64,000 bases of DNA from Sphingomonas sp. S2-65 (lineage in GTDB: Bacteria; Pseudomonadota; Alphaproteobacteria; Sphingomonadales; Sphingomonadaceae), in NCBI RefSeq assembly GCF_021513175.1, contig NZ_CP090953.1:1483001-1547000 (forward strand). Reading direction: 5' to 3'. The notes under the pieces are model-generated. The model saw nothing but the letters and a program-made list of their open reading frames with translations. It did no database searches and was not told the DNA's origin. This document shows, one piece after another, positions 27,007-35,765 of the stretch. A program made the translations under genes and the position numbers. How positions within the stretch are numbered: position 1 is the first letter of the stretch; each line of letters begins with the position of its first letter.

Positions 27007-27337
27007 GGCGGAAGAGCGCCGCGTGGATATCCGGGCCGGGGGACGCAGGTGGACGTGTCGCGTTAGGGACGAAACGGGGCGCGGGGTTGGTCCGCCAGCG
27101 CGGCGAGACCTCTATTTGCGCGAACATGCCCGCGCCGAGCGTGAGCAACGCGCCGCCAAGCGCGAGGCCGAGGAACGCGGCACAGGCGAGCGCGAATTCC
27201 AGCACCGATGCCGGGTGATGCGGCGGCTGGTTGGCCAGCCGGCATAGCTCAGCCAACGCCAGACCGCCGGACGCGGCCAGCCCCAGACCGGTGGCGCGGA
27301 TGGCAAGGTCGGATCTTAGTCTTGGCTGGTCCTGCAT
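26996..27337 (-). CDS. Hypothetical two-helix membrane protein
   Basis: 113-aa protein with two hydrophobic segments (around residues 11-31 and 44-70: FALACAAFLGLALGGALLTLG) and a polar Pro-rich tail. GGAGAG precedes the ATG at 27337 by 5 nt. No family recognised. It is convergent with the antiporter gene and overlaps a 42-aa membrane ORF at its 3' end; the two may form one small membrane complex. Confidence 0.6.
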   Translation of the reverse strand: MQDQPRLRSDLAIRATGLGLAASGGLALAELCRLANQPPHHPASVLEFALACAAFLGLALGGALLTLGAGMFAQIEVSPRWRTNPAPRFVPNATRPPASPGPDIHAALFRHAA

Positions 27338-27457
27338 GCCGCTCTCCGGGATTGCGGCTGCCCAGATATTGCGTGCGGCATAAGGAAGGGAGCGGCAAGG
27401 CGGACGATCCGCATAGTATTCGCGTAAGGTTTGGCGGCAGAACGCGGCGCGCCTCGA

Positions 27458-28912
27458 TCAGGCGAGTCGCACTGCCTCCTGCGCAAGATCGCACACCGTC
27501 ACGGCGTCCGAACGGTCGCCGAGCCTGACATCGATGAAGAAGCTGTCGGCGCCGCTGGCGGTCCTGCCCGGCCGGCGATGCAGCGCGGAACGCGCGACGG
27601 TTTCGAGCTTGTCGACCACCAGCCCGTTGAAGCGCCCGTCGGTCTCGACCACCAGCACCACCGCGTCCGGACACGCGGCGAGCGTCGAATGCGCCCCGCT
27701 CAAGTCGAGCAGCGGCAAGGGAGCGCCATTGTAGCTGGCGATGCCCTGAAGCGCCGACCCCGACCGGTTGAGCCCGGTGCGCGCCTGCGGGAACGGGATG
27801 ATCTGCTTGACCGAGGACAGCGCCGCCGCGCGGCGGCGATCCCCCGCGACGAACACCAGGAACGGCTGGCGTTCCTCGGAGGCAGCCTTGCCGGCAAGCG
27901 CGGTTTGCACCGGCGCCGCCTTTTCGCGGCTGAGCGCGCCGATCATCCGCAATTCCTCGCTGCGGACCAGCGCCTCCCCGTCGAGCAGCAGGTTCTGGCG
28001 CCCTTCATGATCGACGATGGCGCCACGGAACAGCGTGAGCCGTTCGGCCAATGCCTGGGGAAGCGGCCGCACCAGACGCTCGCTGATCGGCAGGATGCGC
28101 TGTACCCGATCGATCTTCACGCCGAGCAACTGCTTGTCGTCGAGGCGCAGGATGATGACCGCGCCCCCGGTCTTTGCCTCGGCGCGGCCCGACAGGCCGA
28201 AAAGCGCCAGGTCGTCGACCACCGGCACTTCCTGTCCGAGATAGGGCACCACTCCGACCCACTTGCTGGAAGGCGCGGGACTGGGCCGCAGCAACGCGTT
28301 GGGAACGGTCGCCACCACCAGCCGGGCATCGAGCGCAAGGTTGGCGCCGGCGACGGTCACCAGCACCACTGCGCTGCGCCCGCCTGCGGCACCAGCATCG
28401 GCGCCAACCCGCGCTTCGCGGGCATGCGGCACCCCAGGCAGCGCAAGCACGGCCACCGGGTCGAGCAGGCCGACCAGGCCGTCGCCGTGCGGGAAGCTGC
28501 TGGAGACGATGCGATGATCCTCGTTACCGGAGATCGCGAAAGGCTGGATCATGTCGCGTGCGACGCGGGCAAGGCCAGATACCGAATCGAGGATGATGCC
28601 GATCAGAGCGCCGTCATGCCGCAGGATCAGGACCACGCCGCCTTCGTCTTCGCGCGGGCCGAAGCCGAGCCGCTCGGCGATGTCGAGCACCGGGATTACT
28701 CGCCCACGGATGACGATCGACCCGGCCGAGGCGCCCGCACCCGAGAAGCTGGGCTGGAGCCTGGCGGGCAGCGGCACGACTTCGCGGACATTGACCGCCG
28801 GCACCGCCAGATCGCGGCCGCACAGCCGCATCAGCCCGACATCGAGCAAGCTGGGCTCGGCGTCTTGCGCCAGGATCCCGTCTTCTCGAGACAGCGCGGC
28901 GAGCGCGTTCAT
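27458..28912 (-). CDS. Triple-CheW coupling protein
   Basis: Chemotaxis coupling protein of 484 aa, about three times the length of a normal CheW. Three CheW-like SH3-fold domains are visible at about residues 20-160, 175-320 and 345-480. Each carries the strand set ending in a VPVLDI/VPVVDD/LPLLDL core ([36 protein letters not shown]) and GxxVDxV-like turns ([21 protein letters not shown]). CheW joins receptors to the CheA kinase; a tandem-triple form could bridge several partners. It overlaps the upstream five-PAS receptor gene by 4 nt and is cotranscribed with it. No cheA, cheY, cheR or cheB gene is in the window. Confidence 0.85.
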   Translation of the reverse strand: MNALAALSREDGILAQDAEPSLLDVGLMRLCGRDLAVPAVNVREVVPLPARLQPSFSGAGASAGSIVIRGRVIPVLDIAERLGFGPREDEGGVVLILRHDGALIGIILDSVSGLARVARDMIQPFAISGNEDHRIVSSSFPHGDGLVGLLDPVAVLALPGVPHAREARVGADAGAAGGRSAVVLVTVAGANLALDARLVVATVPNALLRPSPAPSSKWVGVVPYLGQEVPVVDDLALFGLSGRAEAKTGGAVIILRLDDKQLLGVKIDRVQRILPISERLVRPLPQALAERLTLFRGAIVDHEGRQNLLLDGEALVRSEELRMIGALSREKAAPVQTALAGKAASEERQPFLVFVAGDRRRAAALSSVKQIIPFPQARTGLNRSGSALQGIASYNGAPLPLLDLSGAHSTLAACPDAVVLVVETDGRFNGLVVDKLETVARSALHRRPGRTASGADSFFIDVRLGDRSDAVTVCDLAQEAVRLA

Positions 28913-31371
28913 CCGTGCGCCTGAGTCGAGGAGGCGAGTTCGCCGATCATGTTGACGACCTTGAAGGTGAGGTCCTCCTGGGTGTTGGCGGAGTCGGCGA
29001 TCTGGGTGATCGAGCGGGCGGTCTTCTCGACGCTCTTGACGATGCCTTCGAATGCGGCGCGGGCGCTCTGCGACCGTTCGGTGCCGTGAGTCACGCGCTC
29101 GCTCGATTCCTCGATCAGCCGCGAGATCTCGGTCGCGGCCTCGGCGCTGCGCTCGGCCAGCTTGCGGACTTCCTCGGCGACGACCGAGAAGCCGACGCCG
29201 TGTTCGCCGGCGCGCGCCGCTTCGATCGCGGCGTTGAAGGCGAGCAGGTTGGTCTGGCTGGCGAGTTCGCCGATGACGCCGACGATCTTGGCGATCTGGT
29301 TGGACGACCGGCTGATCAGTTCGATCGACTCGATCGCGTTGTTGATCGCGGCGCTGCCCTGGGTGGCGGCGCTGTCGGTTTCCTGCGCCAATGCCGAGGC
29401 GCCGTGCGCGCCTTCGGAAATGGTGGTGATCGCCTTGGTCAGCTGGGCAACCATGCCCTGCATCTCCTGGCTCTTCACGGCGATCTTATGCTCCAGCTCG
29501 ACCTGGGCCGAGATGTCATAAGCGTGCTTGATCACCCGCACCGGCCGGCCCGACAGGTCGTAGACCGGGCTGTAGCTCGCCTGGATGTGCACGTCGCGGC
29601 CATATTTGCCCAGGCGGTGGAAGCGACCGGAATGCGTCTCGCCATTGTTCAGGCACCGCCAGAAATCGCCATATTCCTTCGATTTCAGATATTCGGGCAT
29701 GCAGAACATGCTGTGATGCTGGCCGACGATCTCGCGCAGCGAATAGCCCATCACCGCCAGGAAGTTGCCATTGGCAGTCAGGACATTGCCATCCAGGTCG
29801 AACTCGATCGATGCCTGGCTGCGTTCGATCGCGGCGAGGCGGTTCTCGACTTCGATCGACTGCAGCTTGGCCTCGGTCACGTCGAGCGCATAGGTCACGA
29901 GCTTGTACGGCTTGCCGCAGGTGTCGAGGATCGGGTTGACGGTGGCGCGGATCCACACCTCACGGCCACCCTTGGCGATGCGCTTGAATTCGCCTGACAG
30001 GAACTCGCCCTGCGACAGGCCTTCGGCCCGCTGGCGATAGGCCTCGCTCTGCGCGACCTCGGGCTCGACCATCATGCGCTGGTCCTTGCCGCGGATCTCC
30101 TCGATCGAATATCCGATCATATCGAGATAGTTCTCGTTGGCGTAGAGCACCGTGCCATCGAGCGCGGTCTCGATCACGCCCGAGGCGCGGCTGATCGCGT
30201 CGACCTTGCCCTGGAATTCCAGGTGGCGGCGCTTCGCCTCGGTCATGTCGGTGGCATATTCGACGACCTTCCACGGCTTGCCGTCGAGATCGAGGATCGG
30301 GTTGAAGCTGGAATAGCACCAGACCTCGCGACCGTCCTTGGTCTGCCGGCGGAACTCGCTCGCCTCATGCTCGCCGCGGGCCATCTTGTACCAGAACTGG
30401 CGGTAGTCCTGGTGGATGTGGCAGCCGGCATGGGTGGTCTGCTCGTGATGGCTGCCGACGATTTCGTCGCGGCGATAGCCGAGCATCGCGCAGAACATGT
30501 CGTTGGCGGCGAGCACCTGGCCCGAAAGGTCGTATTCGGCGACGCCGTGCTGGCGGCCCACCGCTTCCACCTTGCCCTCCGCTTCCGCCGAAGCGAGGCG
30601 CTGTGCCGTCACGTCCATGGCGTATTTGACGATCCGCACGGGACGGCCGCGCAAGTCGAAGATCGGGTTGTAGGTGGCCTGGATCCAGATCTCCTTGCCG
30701 CCCTTGGCCAGCCGCTTGAATGCGCCCGAATGATATTCGCCGCGGCCCAGCTTTTCCCAGAACTGCGCATATTCCGCCGAGCGCGCATAATCGGGGGTGC
30801 AGAACATCCGGTGATGTTGCCCCTCAATCTCGTTCAGCGCGTACCCGGTGGTGGAAAGGAAATTCTCGTTGGCGGTGAGCACGTTGCCGCCGAGATCGAA
30901 CTCGATCACCGCCTGGGCGCGGCTGATGGCGGACAGGAGTCCTTCGTGCAGGATGCTTTCCTGACGGGTCTGGGTGACGTCCATCGCGATCTTGACGATG
31001 CGCACGACCGTCTCGCCGTCGAGCACGGGGTAATATTTCGCACGGATCCACACTTCGCGGCCGTCGCGCGCGACGCGCTTGAACTCGCCGTCCTTGGCAT
31101 TGCCGCCGCGCAGCCCTAGCCAGAACAGCTCATAGTCGGAACTGTTGGCGAAGCTCGCTTCGCAGAAGATGCGGTGATGCTCGCCGATCACTTCCTCGGG
31201 CGCATAGCCCATCAACGTGAGGAACAGCTCGTTGGCGCGCAACACCGTGCCGTCGGGAGCGAACTCGATCACCGCCTGGGACTGGTCGAGCATCACCCCG
31301 AGCTGACGAAGCATGGCGTCGGCATCGGTGCCCGAGGGCTTGTCGAGGGTCTGGCGAGTGTGAGCGGTCAT
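28909..31371 (-). CDS. Soluble methyl-accepting chemotaxis protein with five PAS domains
   Basis: Cytosolic chemoreceptor of 820 aa with no signal peptide or membrane helix. Five consecutive, clearly related PAS+PAC units occupy about residues 20-137, 141-258, 268-383, 390-505 and 512-628; each has a VIEF/AEYDLxGxVLxAN core and a YxPVxD/YNPIxD plus VTxxR linker end (for example AYDISAQVE). The MCP signalling domain fills about 640-815, with the tip near EIARLIEES-like [13 protein letters not shown] and the conserved [21 protein letters not shown] hairpin (seen as [20 protein letters not shown]). No C-terminal CheR-docking pentapeptide is evident. Resembles BdlA/Aer2-type PAS receptors that bind haem or flavin to sense oxygen or redox; ligand not shown. 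Coupled to the triple-CheW gene. Confidence 0.92.
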   Translation of the reverse strand: MTAHTRQTLDKPSGTDADAMLRQLGVMLDQSQAVIEFAPDGTVLRANELFLTLMGYAPEEVIGEHHRIFCEASFANSSDYELFWLGLRGGNAKDGEFKRVARDGREVWIRAKYYPVLDGETVVRIVKIAMDVTQTRQESILHEGLLSAISRAQAVIEFDLGGNVLTANENFLSTTGYALNEIEGQHHRMFCTPDYARSAEYAQFWEKLGRGEYHSGAFKRLAKGGKEIWIQATYNPIFDLRGRPVRIVKYAMDVTAQRLASAEAEGKVEAVGRQHGVAEYDLSGQVLAANDMFCAMLGYRRDEIVGSHHEQTTHAGCHIHQDYRQFWYKMARGEHEASEFRRQTKDGREVWCYSSFNPILDLDGKPWKVVEYATDMTEAKRRHLEFQGKVDAISRASGVIETALDGTVLYANENYLDMIGYSIEEIRGKDQRMMVEPEVAQSEAYRQRAEGLSQGEFLSGEFKRIAKGGREVWIRATVNPILDTCGKPYKLVTYALDVTEAKLQSIEVENRLAAIERSQASIEFDLDGNVLTANGNFLAVMGYSLREIVGQHHSMFCMPEYLKSKEYGDFWRCLNNGETHSGRFHRLGKYGRDVHIQASYSPVYDLSGRPVRVIKHAYDISAQVELEHKIAVKSQEMQGMVAQLTKAITTISEGAHGASALAQETDSAATQGSAAINNAIESIELISRSSNQIAKIVGVIGELASQTNLLAFNAAIEAARAGEHGVGFSVVAEEVRKLAERSAEAATEISRLIEESSERVTHGTERSQSARAAFEGIVKSVEKTARSITQIADSANTQEDLTFKVVNMIGELASSTQAHG

Positions 31372-31487
31372 GCGGGCCTTCCGGTTCTATACCTCGCCGG
31401 AAAGAGCGCGGGCGGCCGGTCAAACGGACGCACGAACCTGAAGCCGGCCTCAGCATTATAGGCGGCGCAAGAAACGGAAACGTGCGG

Positions 31488-31510
31488 TAGGTAGAACTAC
31501 CTAGGCAGTT
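31488..31510 (-). promoter_or_regulatory. Nested palindrome upstream of the five-PAS receptor
   Basis: In the 238-bp gap between the receptor and thioesterase genes, two overlapping inverted repeats occur: TAGGTAG AA CTACCTA and AACTACCTAGGCAGTT (16 bp, one mismatch). Such symmetry suggests a dimeric regulator site (LuxR/FixJ-like spacing is possible). It lies about 120 bp ahead of the receptor start. The rest of 31372-31609 shows no gene. Confidence 0.4.
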
Positions 31511-31609
31511 ACTGGAGTGGATGCGGCCAGGGGCCCTACACTACTGCGCTATGTCAGGCGATTACTTGCCCAGATGGCGCACATTCATGCAGATATGCAG
31601 AAAAGAGCC

Positions 31610-32017
31610 TCAGGCTTCCTTGACGAAGAAGCGATCGATGACGTTCTGCGCCAGGCGGGCGGGCTTCAGCGTCTGGGCATCGAGGCAGCACCAGCTCGAC
31701 TTCACTTCCGCGAGCACTTCGGAACCCCGCTTGATGACGGTTTCGTAGAATGCGCGCGCGCCATGGACCTTTTCGAGCAACACCGTCGCGACGACTTCGT
31801 CCTCGAGAAAGGCGGGGCGACGATAGGTGATCTCATGCTTCAGCGCGACCCACAGGTGCTGGCCGACGACCTCGGACGGCGCAAGGCGCTGCCAATGATC
31901 GATCACCGCGGCCTGCACCCATTTCAGGTAGCTGGCATTGTTCACATGCCCCATGAAGTCGATGTCGTCCTGCGCCACGTCGACGGGGAATAGATGAGGA
32001 AGTGCAGTGGCAGCCAT
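31610..32017 (-). CDS. Acyl-CoA thioesterase, YbgC/FadM type
   Basis: Hotdog-fold thioesterase of 135 aa (4HBT family). The catalytic Asp region is DDIDFMGHVNNASYLKW near residue 20, the family signature. It would hydrolyse acyl-CoA thioesters in the cytosol; chain length is not predictable. Ribosome site AGGATGG lies 5 nt before the ATG at 32017. It is on the same strand as, and downstream of, the FAD oxidoreductase and hydrolase genes after a 98-bp gap. Confidence 0.86.
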   Translation of the reverse strand: MAATALPHLFPVDVAQDDIDFMGHVNNASYLKWVQAAVIDHWQRLAPSEVVGQHLWVALKHEITYRRPAFLEDEVVATVLLEKVHGARAFYETVIKRGSEVLAEVKSSWCCLDAQTLKPARLAQNVIDRFFVKEA

Positions 32018-32115
32018 GATTCCATCCTAGCCGATTGTCGCCGCGCAGGCGAGTCGTTCCTAAGAAAACCTTTGCTTTTCTTGATGTTCGAAACGCTTCG
32101 CGCCGGGCCGTCTTT

Positions 32116-33195
32116 CTAGAATCGGGCAGGTGAATACCGCGCGGGATCGATGTCTCCCGCTGCTGTACCCAGCAACAGCGCGGTGGCGAGCTTGGCGGCG
32201 GCGGGCGCGGTCTGGATGCCGAAGCCCCCCTGCCCCGCGCACCAGAAAAAGCCCGGCGTCACCGGATCGAAGCCATAGACCGGCAGGCGATCAGGCGCGA
32301 AGCTGCGCAGGCCGGCCCATTTGTGCTCCAGCTTGTCGACGCGCCAATCAACGACATGCTCAAAGCGATCGATCGCCAGTGCCACGTCGAGTTCCTCGGG
32401 CGCCGCGTCGCAGGGATCGCTGGGAGTTTCGTCGTGGGGGCTCAGCCAGATCCGGCTGCCGGCCTCGGGCTTGAAATAGAAGTCCCCGCCGATGTGCGTG
32501 ACATGCGGGCACCCCGCCGGTGGGGCGGGATCGGTGGCGAGCTGGAGTACGGTGCGACGAAAAGGTTGGATGCCCAAGGGACGCGCACCCGCCGCCTCTG
32601 CCACCGAATCGGCCCAGGCGCCCGCCGCGTCCACCAGCACGTCGGCCGTGAACGTCCCCGCCCGAGTGCGCAGCTGCCAAGCGTCGTCGCGGCGCGCCGA
32701 TTCCAGCCCTGCCGAGACGAGCAACGCTACCCCACCCTGCCGCGCGGCGGCGAGGTAGTGGGCATGGAGCGCGCCCACATCGATATAGGCGCAGCTCGGC
32801 TCCAGCACGCCTAGCGTCCACTCGCCCCGCAGCCCTGGCAGATGGTCGCGGGGATCCACCGCGCGGAGTTCGACGCCAGTGCGGGCGAACTCGGCGAGCA
32901 ACCCCTCCACCGCAGCCGCTTCCTCGCGTCGGCCGATATGCAGCGCCCCCAGCGGATCGAGAAAGCCGCCGTCCCGCAGGAACGCGCCCGAGGCCGTAGT
33001 GAGCGGCTGGACGCCCGGCCCACCATAGGTTTCCGACCAGAAGGCGGCCGAGCGGCCCGTGGCATGATAGCCCGGCCGCTCCTCGCCCTCCAGCAGCAGC
33101 ACGCGCGCATGCGGCGCCAGTTCGGCGGCGAGGCTGGCGCCCGCGATGCCCGCCCCGACGATCGCCACGTCGTAGCGAGTCGCATGCGGACTCAC
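32116..33195 (-). CDS. FAD-dependent oxidoreductase (DAO family)
   Basis: Flavoprotein of 359 aa. The N-terminal dinucleotide loop is VAIVGAGIAGASLAAEL, and the C-terminal DAO-type signature includes GFFWCAGQGGFGIQT. GTG at 33195 is chosen as start because it gives VSPHATRYDVAIVGAG with the usual short lead, and overlaps the preceding hydrolase stop (GTGA). Family members include D-amino-acid dehydrogenases, glycine oxidase-like and 2-hydroxyglutarate oxidase-like enzymes. The electron acceptor and substrate are unknown. Likely cotranscribed with the hydrolase. Confidence 0.85.
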   Translation of the reverse strand: MSPHATRYDVAIVGAGIAGASLAAELAPHARVLLLEGEERPGYHATGRSAAFWSETYGGPGVQPLTTASGAFLRDGGFLDPLGALHIGRREEAAAVEGLLAEFARTGVELRAVDPRDHLPGLRGEWTLGVLEPSCAYIDVGALHAHYLAAARQGGVALLVSAGLESARRDDAWQLRTRAGTFTADVLVDAAGAWADSVAEAAGARPLGIQPFRRTVLQLATDPAPPAGCPHVTHIGGDFYFKPEAGSRIWLSPHDETPSDPCDAAPEELDVALAIDRFEHVVDWRVDKLEHKWAGLRSFAPDRLPVYGFDPVTPGFFWCAGQGGFGIQTAPAAAKLATALLLGTAAGDIDPARYSPARF

Positions 33196-34139
33196 GCGCG
33201 CGGCGCCCGCTCGTCGAGGAAGGCGTCGATTTCCCCCAGCGCCCGGTCGCGCACCGCGTCGACTTCGCGCAGGATCTCGTGCGCGCTTTCCGGGCCGAAG
33301 GTGACGAGCCGGCAATCGCGCAGATGCGACGCGAGACGAAGCGCAGCGCGCGGATCGATCAGCGGGTCGTACGTCGCCACCAGCATCAGCACCGGGGTGG
33401 CGATGTTGCCCAGCCGTGGGTCGGTCGCCAGCTCGCGCATCGACTTGAATCCCTCGATGACCCAACGCCAGCTCGGCGGGCCGGTGCGCAGATCCGGCTG
33501 ATGAGTCTGCCACCAGATCTCGTCCGCATAGCGTTCGGAGTCGTGCGTGAGCAGCGTGTTGCGGGGCGTGGTCGTGTAGGGCTTTTCATTGCCCTTCCAC
33601 GCCGGACGCGCGGTGTCGCCAAGCGCGCCCATCATTCGCGCCGCGCGCTCGGCAAAGGGCCCGAAGATGCCGGGACGGAAGCCTAGCATCGGCGCGACGA
33701 GCACGGCGGCATCGGGCGCGATCCCGCCTTCAGCGAGTGCGCGCAGTACCAGGTGCCCGCCCATCGAATGCCCCATCACCACGTGCGGGCCGGGCGTGGA
33801 CGCGACCCAATCGGCATGGAACGTGCGGAGGTCGGCGACATAGCGGCCATAGTCGTCGATGTGACCGCAGCCGCCGGCATCGGTGCAGCGGCCCGAACCG
33901 CCCTGCCCGCGCCAGTCGAACGACGTGACGTGCCAGCCCCGCGCCTGCCAATGCGCCAGCGACTCGAGATATTTCTCGACCATGTCGCCGCGACCGCCCT
34001 GGAACAGGATCGAACCGCGCGGGGCGGGCCCGGTGGCGGGCCAGTCCATCACCCGCATTTCCCACCCGTCGGGCGCGGCCCAGCGGCGGACCTGCGCCCC
34101 GGACGGCAAGGCGCGGCGGTCTATCAGGGAAGTTGCCAT
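33192..34139 (-). CDS. Alpha/beta hydrolase, lysophospholipase/monoacylglycerol lipase-like
   Basis: Hydrolase of 315 aa. The nucleophile elbow is GHSMGGH (VVMGHSMGGHLVLRAL) near residue 125, and the oxyanion-hole region is in FQGGRGD. The acid and His positions are probably Asp in ATYDPLIDPRAA and His near ESAHEILREVD. It fits the Hydrolase_4/serine aminopeptidase S33 group. It overlaps the FAD oxidoreductase gene by 4 nt and diverges from cpaA across 49 bp. Substrate unknown. Confidence 0.85.
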   Translation of the reverse strand: MATSLIDRRALPSGAQVRRWAAPDGWEMRVMDWPATGPAPRGSILFQGGRGDMVEKYLESLAHWQARGWHVTSFDWRGQGGSGRCTDAGGCGHIDDYGRYVADLRTFHADWVASTPGPHVVMGHSMGGHLVLRALAEGGIAPDAAVLVAPMLGFRPGIFGPFAERAARMMGALGDTARPAWKGNEKPYTTTPRNTLLTHDSERYADEIWWQTHQPDLRTGPPSWRWVIEGFKSMRELATDPRLGNIATPVLMLVATYDPLIDPRAALRLASHLRDCRLVTFGPESAHEILREVDAVRDRALGEIDAFLDERAPRA

Positions 34140-34188
34140 GGGGGGTGGTTACGTTTTGATAAGCCGTCCCGTCTAGGGATTAACCGTT

Positions 34189-34662
34189 ATGGGGGACGTG
34201 TTCGCTCTGATTCTGATCGGCGCACTGGCGCTGCTCCTGGTTTCCGCGGGGATCCAGGATGCGCGGACCCGTGAGATCGCCAATTGGAAGAACGCGGCGA
34301 TCGCGTGCCTGGCGCCCGCCTGGTGGTGGGTGAACGGCATGGGCGTCTGGCCGGACATGGCGCTCCAGCTCGGCGTCGCGCTCTTGGTCTTTGCCTTCTT
34401 CTTCGGCGCCTTCTGCATCGGCCAGATGGGTGGCGGCGACGTGAAGCTGATCGCCGCGCTGGCGCTGTGGCTGCCGCTGCAGCCGCTGGTGTGGATGCTG
34501 GTAGTGATGTCGCTGCTGGGCGGCGCGCTGACGCTGATCTTTGTCGTGGAACGCTGGATCCGGCGCACGCGCGAGGCGCCGGTGGAGATCCCGTACGGGG
34601 TGGCGATCGCGATCGCCGGGCTGCTCACCTTTAACGAACCGATCTTTAACCAATTTCTGTGA
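34189..34662 (+). CDS. cpaA: Prepilin peptidase CpaA/TadV
   Basis: Inner-membrane aspartic protease of 157 aa that processes Flp-type prepilins. The two catalytic Asp motifs are in SAGIQDARTREIAN (first helix) and MGGGDVKLIAAL, the GxGD core of the A24 peptidases. It is the short CpaA/TadV form with no methylase domain. First gene of the Cpa/Tad block on the plus strand. No Flp pilin gene is visible in the window. Confidence 0.92.
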   Translation: MGDVFALILIGALALLLVSAGIQDARTREIANWKNAAIACLAPAWWWVNGMGVWPDMALQLGVALLVFAFFFGAFCIGQMGGGDVKLIAALALWLPLQPLVWMLVVMSLLGGALTLIFVVERWIRRTREAPVEIPYGVAIAIAGLLTFNEPIFNQFL

Positions 34663-34715
34663 TGTTTAACGCCGGCGCAACCAGTGGGTCGCGTTCTTGA
34701 AAAGGCTCGAAGCGA

Positions 34716-35765
34716 ATGGATGCACGCAAGCTCTTACTGCTGGCAGGCGCATTGGTGGTGGCGGTCGTCACTGCATTGATGGCGCGTAGCTTGATGGTAG
34801 GCACCCCTGCCCCCCAGGCAGCGGCGGCATCGAATGCGGCGCCCGCCAACACCACCGAAGTGATGGTCGCGACTCGCGCCTTGCCGGTCGGGACGATCCT
34901 GGACGCGGAGGCGGTGAAGTTCGTCGCCTGGCCCAAGGAGCTGGTCGAAGGCGCCTATTTCGTGAAGGGCGAAAGCGAGCCCGGCAAGCTGCAGGGCACC
35001 GTCGTTCGCTATGCGATCCCGGCAGGACAGCCGATCACGCAGGGCGCGCTGGTGAAGCCGGGCGACCGCGGGTTCCTGGCAGCGGCGCTTGGTGCGGGCA
35101 TGCGTGCCGTCACGGTGCCGGTGTCGGCGCAGACCTCGGTCGCGGGCTTCGTGTTTCCCGGTGACCGAGTCGACCTGGTGCTGACTCAATCGGTGTCGGG
35201 TGGTGGCGATGGCCCGCCGCTCAAGGCGTCCGAGACGATCCTGCGCAACCTGCGCGTGCTCGCCACCGATCAGCGCACCGACAAGCAGACTGATGAAAAA
35301 GGCAATACGGTGGTCAACACCTTCTCCACGGTGACGCTGGAGACCACGCCCAAGATCGCCGAGAAGATCGCAGTCGCGCAGACGGTCGGCGACCTGTCGC
35401 TGTCGCTGCGCTCGATCGCCGACAATCAGACCGAACTGGAGCAGGCGATCGCCAGCGGCGAAGTCGAAGTGCCCGCCGATGGCGATCCGAAGAAGGAAAA
35501 GGAAATGCTCGCGCGGCTCGCCGCCCGGCCGATCGAAGGCGGCGCGACCTTCGCGACTGGCGCCGACGTGTCGCGCTTCCAGCGCAGCACGGTGCCCGGC
35601 AAGTCGTCGAGCGACAATGGCAATGGCGGCAACAGCGCGCCAGCTCCGCAGGCGGCGCCCGCAGGCCCGTTCCCGGGTGCGGCGGCACCCGTTCGCCGGG
35701 GACCGGTGGTCGTCGTGGTGCGCGGCAATACCGAGAGCGAAGTTCAAGTCGGGGGTACCAAGTGA
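34716..35765 (+). CDS. cpaB: Flp pilus assembly protein CpaB/RcpC
   Basis: Periplasmic, inner-membrane-anchored pilus assembly factor, 349 aa. An N-terminal helix (residues about 7-25, LLLLAGALVVAVVTALMA) precedes the SAF/RcpC domain, seen as TRALPVGTILDAEAVKFVAW and the C-terminal GPVVVVVRGNTESE segment. It is followed by cpaC after a 1-base overlap. In the Tad system it may help the secretin gate pilus passage. Confidence 0.92.
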   Translation: MDARKLLLLAGALVVAVVTALMARSLMVGTPAPQAAAASNAAPANTTEVMVATRALPVGTILDAEAVKFVAWPKELVEGAYFVKGESEPGKLQGTVVRYAIPAGQPITQGALVKPGDRGFLAAALGAGMRAVTVPVSAQTSVAGFVFPGDRVDLVLTQSVSGGGDGPPLKASETILRNLRVLATDQRTDKQTDEKGNTVVNTFSTVTLETTPKIAEKIAVAQTVGDLSLSLRSIADNQTELEQAIASGEVEVPADGDPKKEKEMLARLAARPIEGGATFATGADVSRFQRSTVPGKSSSDNGNGGNSAPAPQAAPAGPFPGAAAPVRRGPVVVVVRGNTESEVQVGGTK

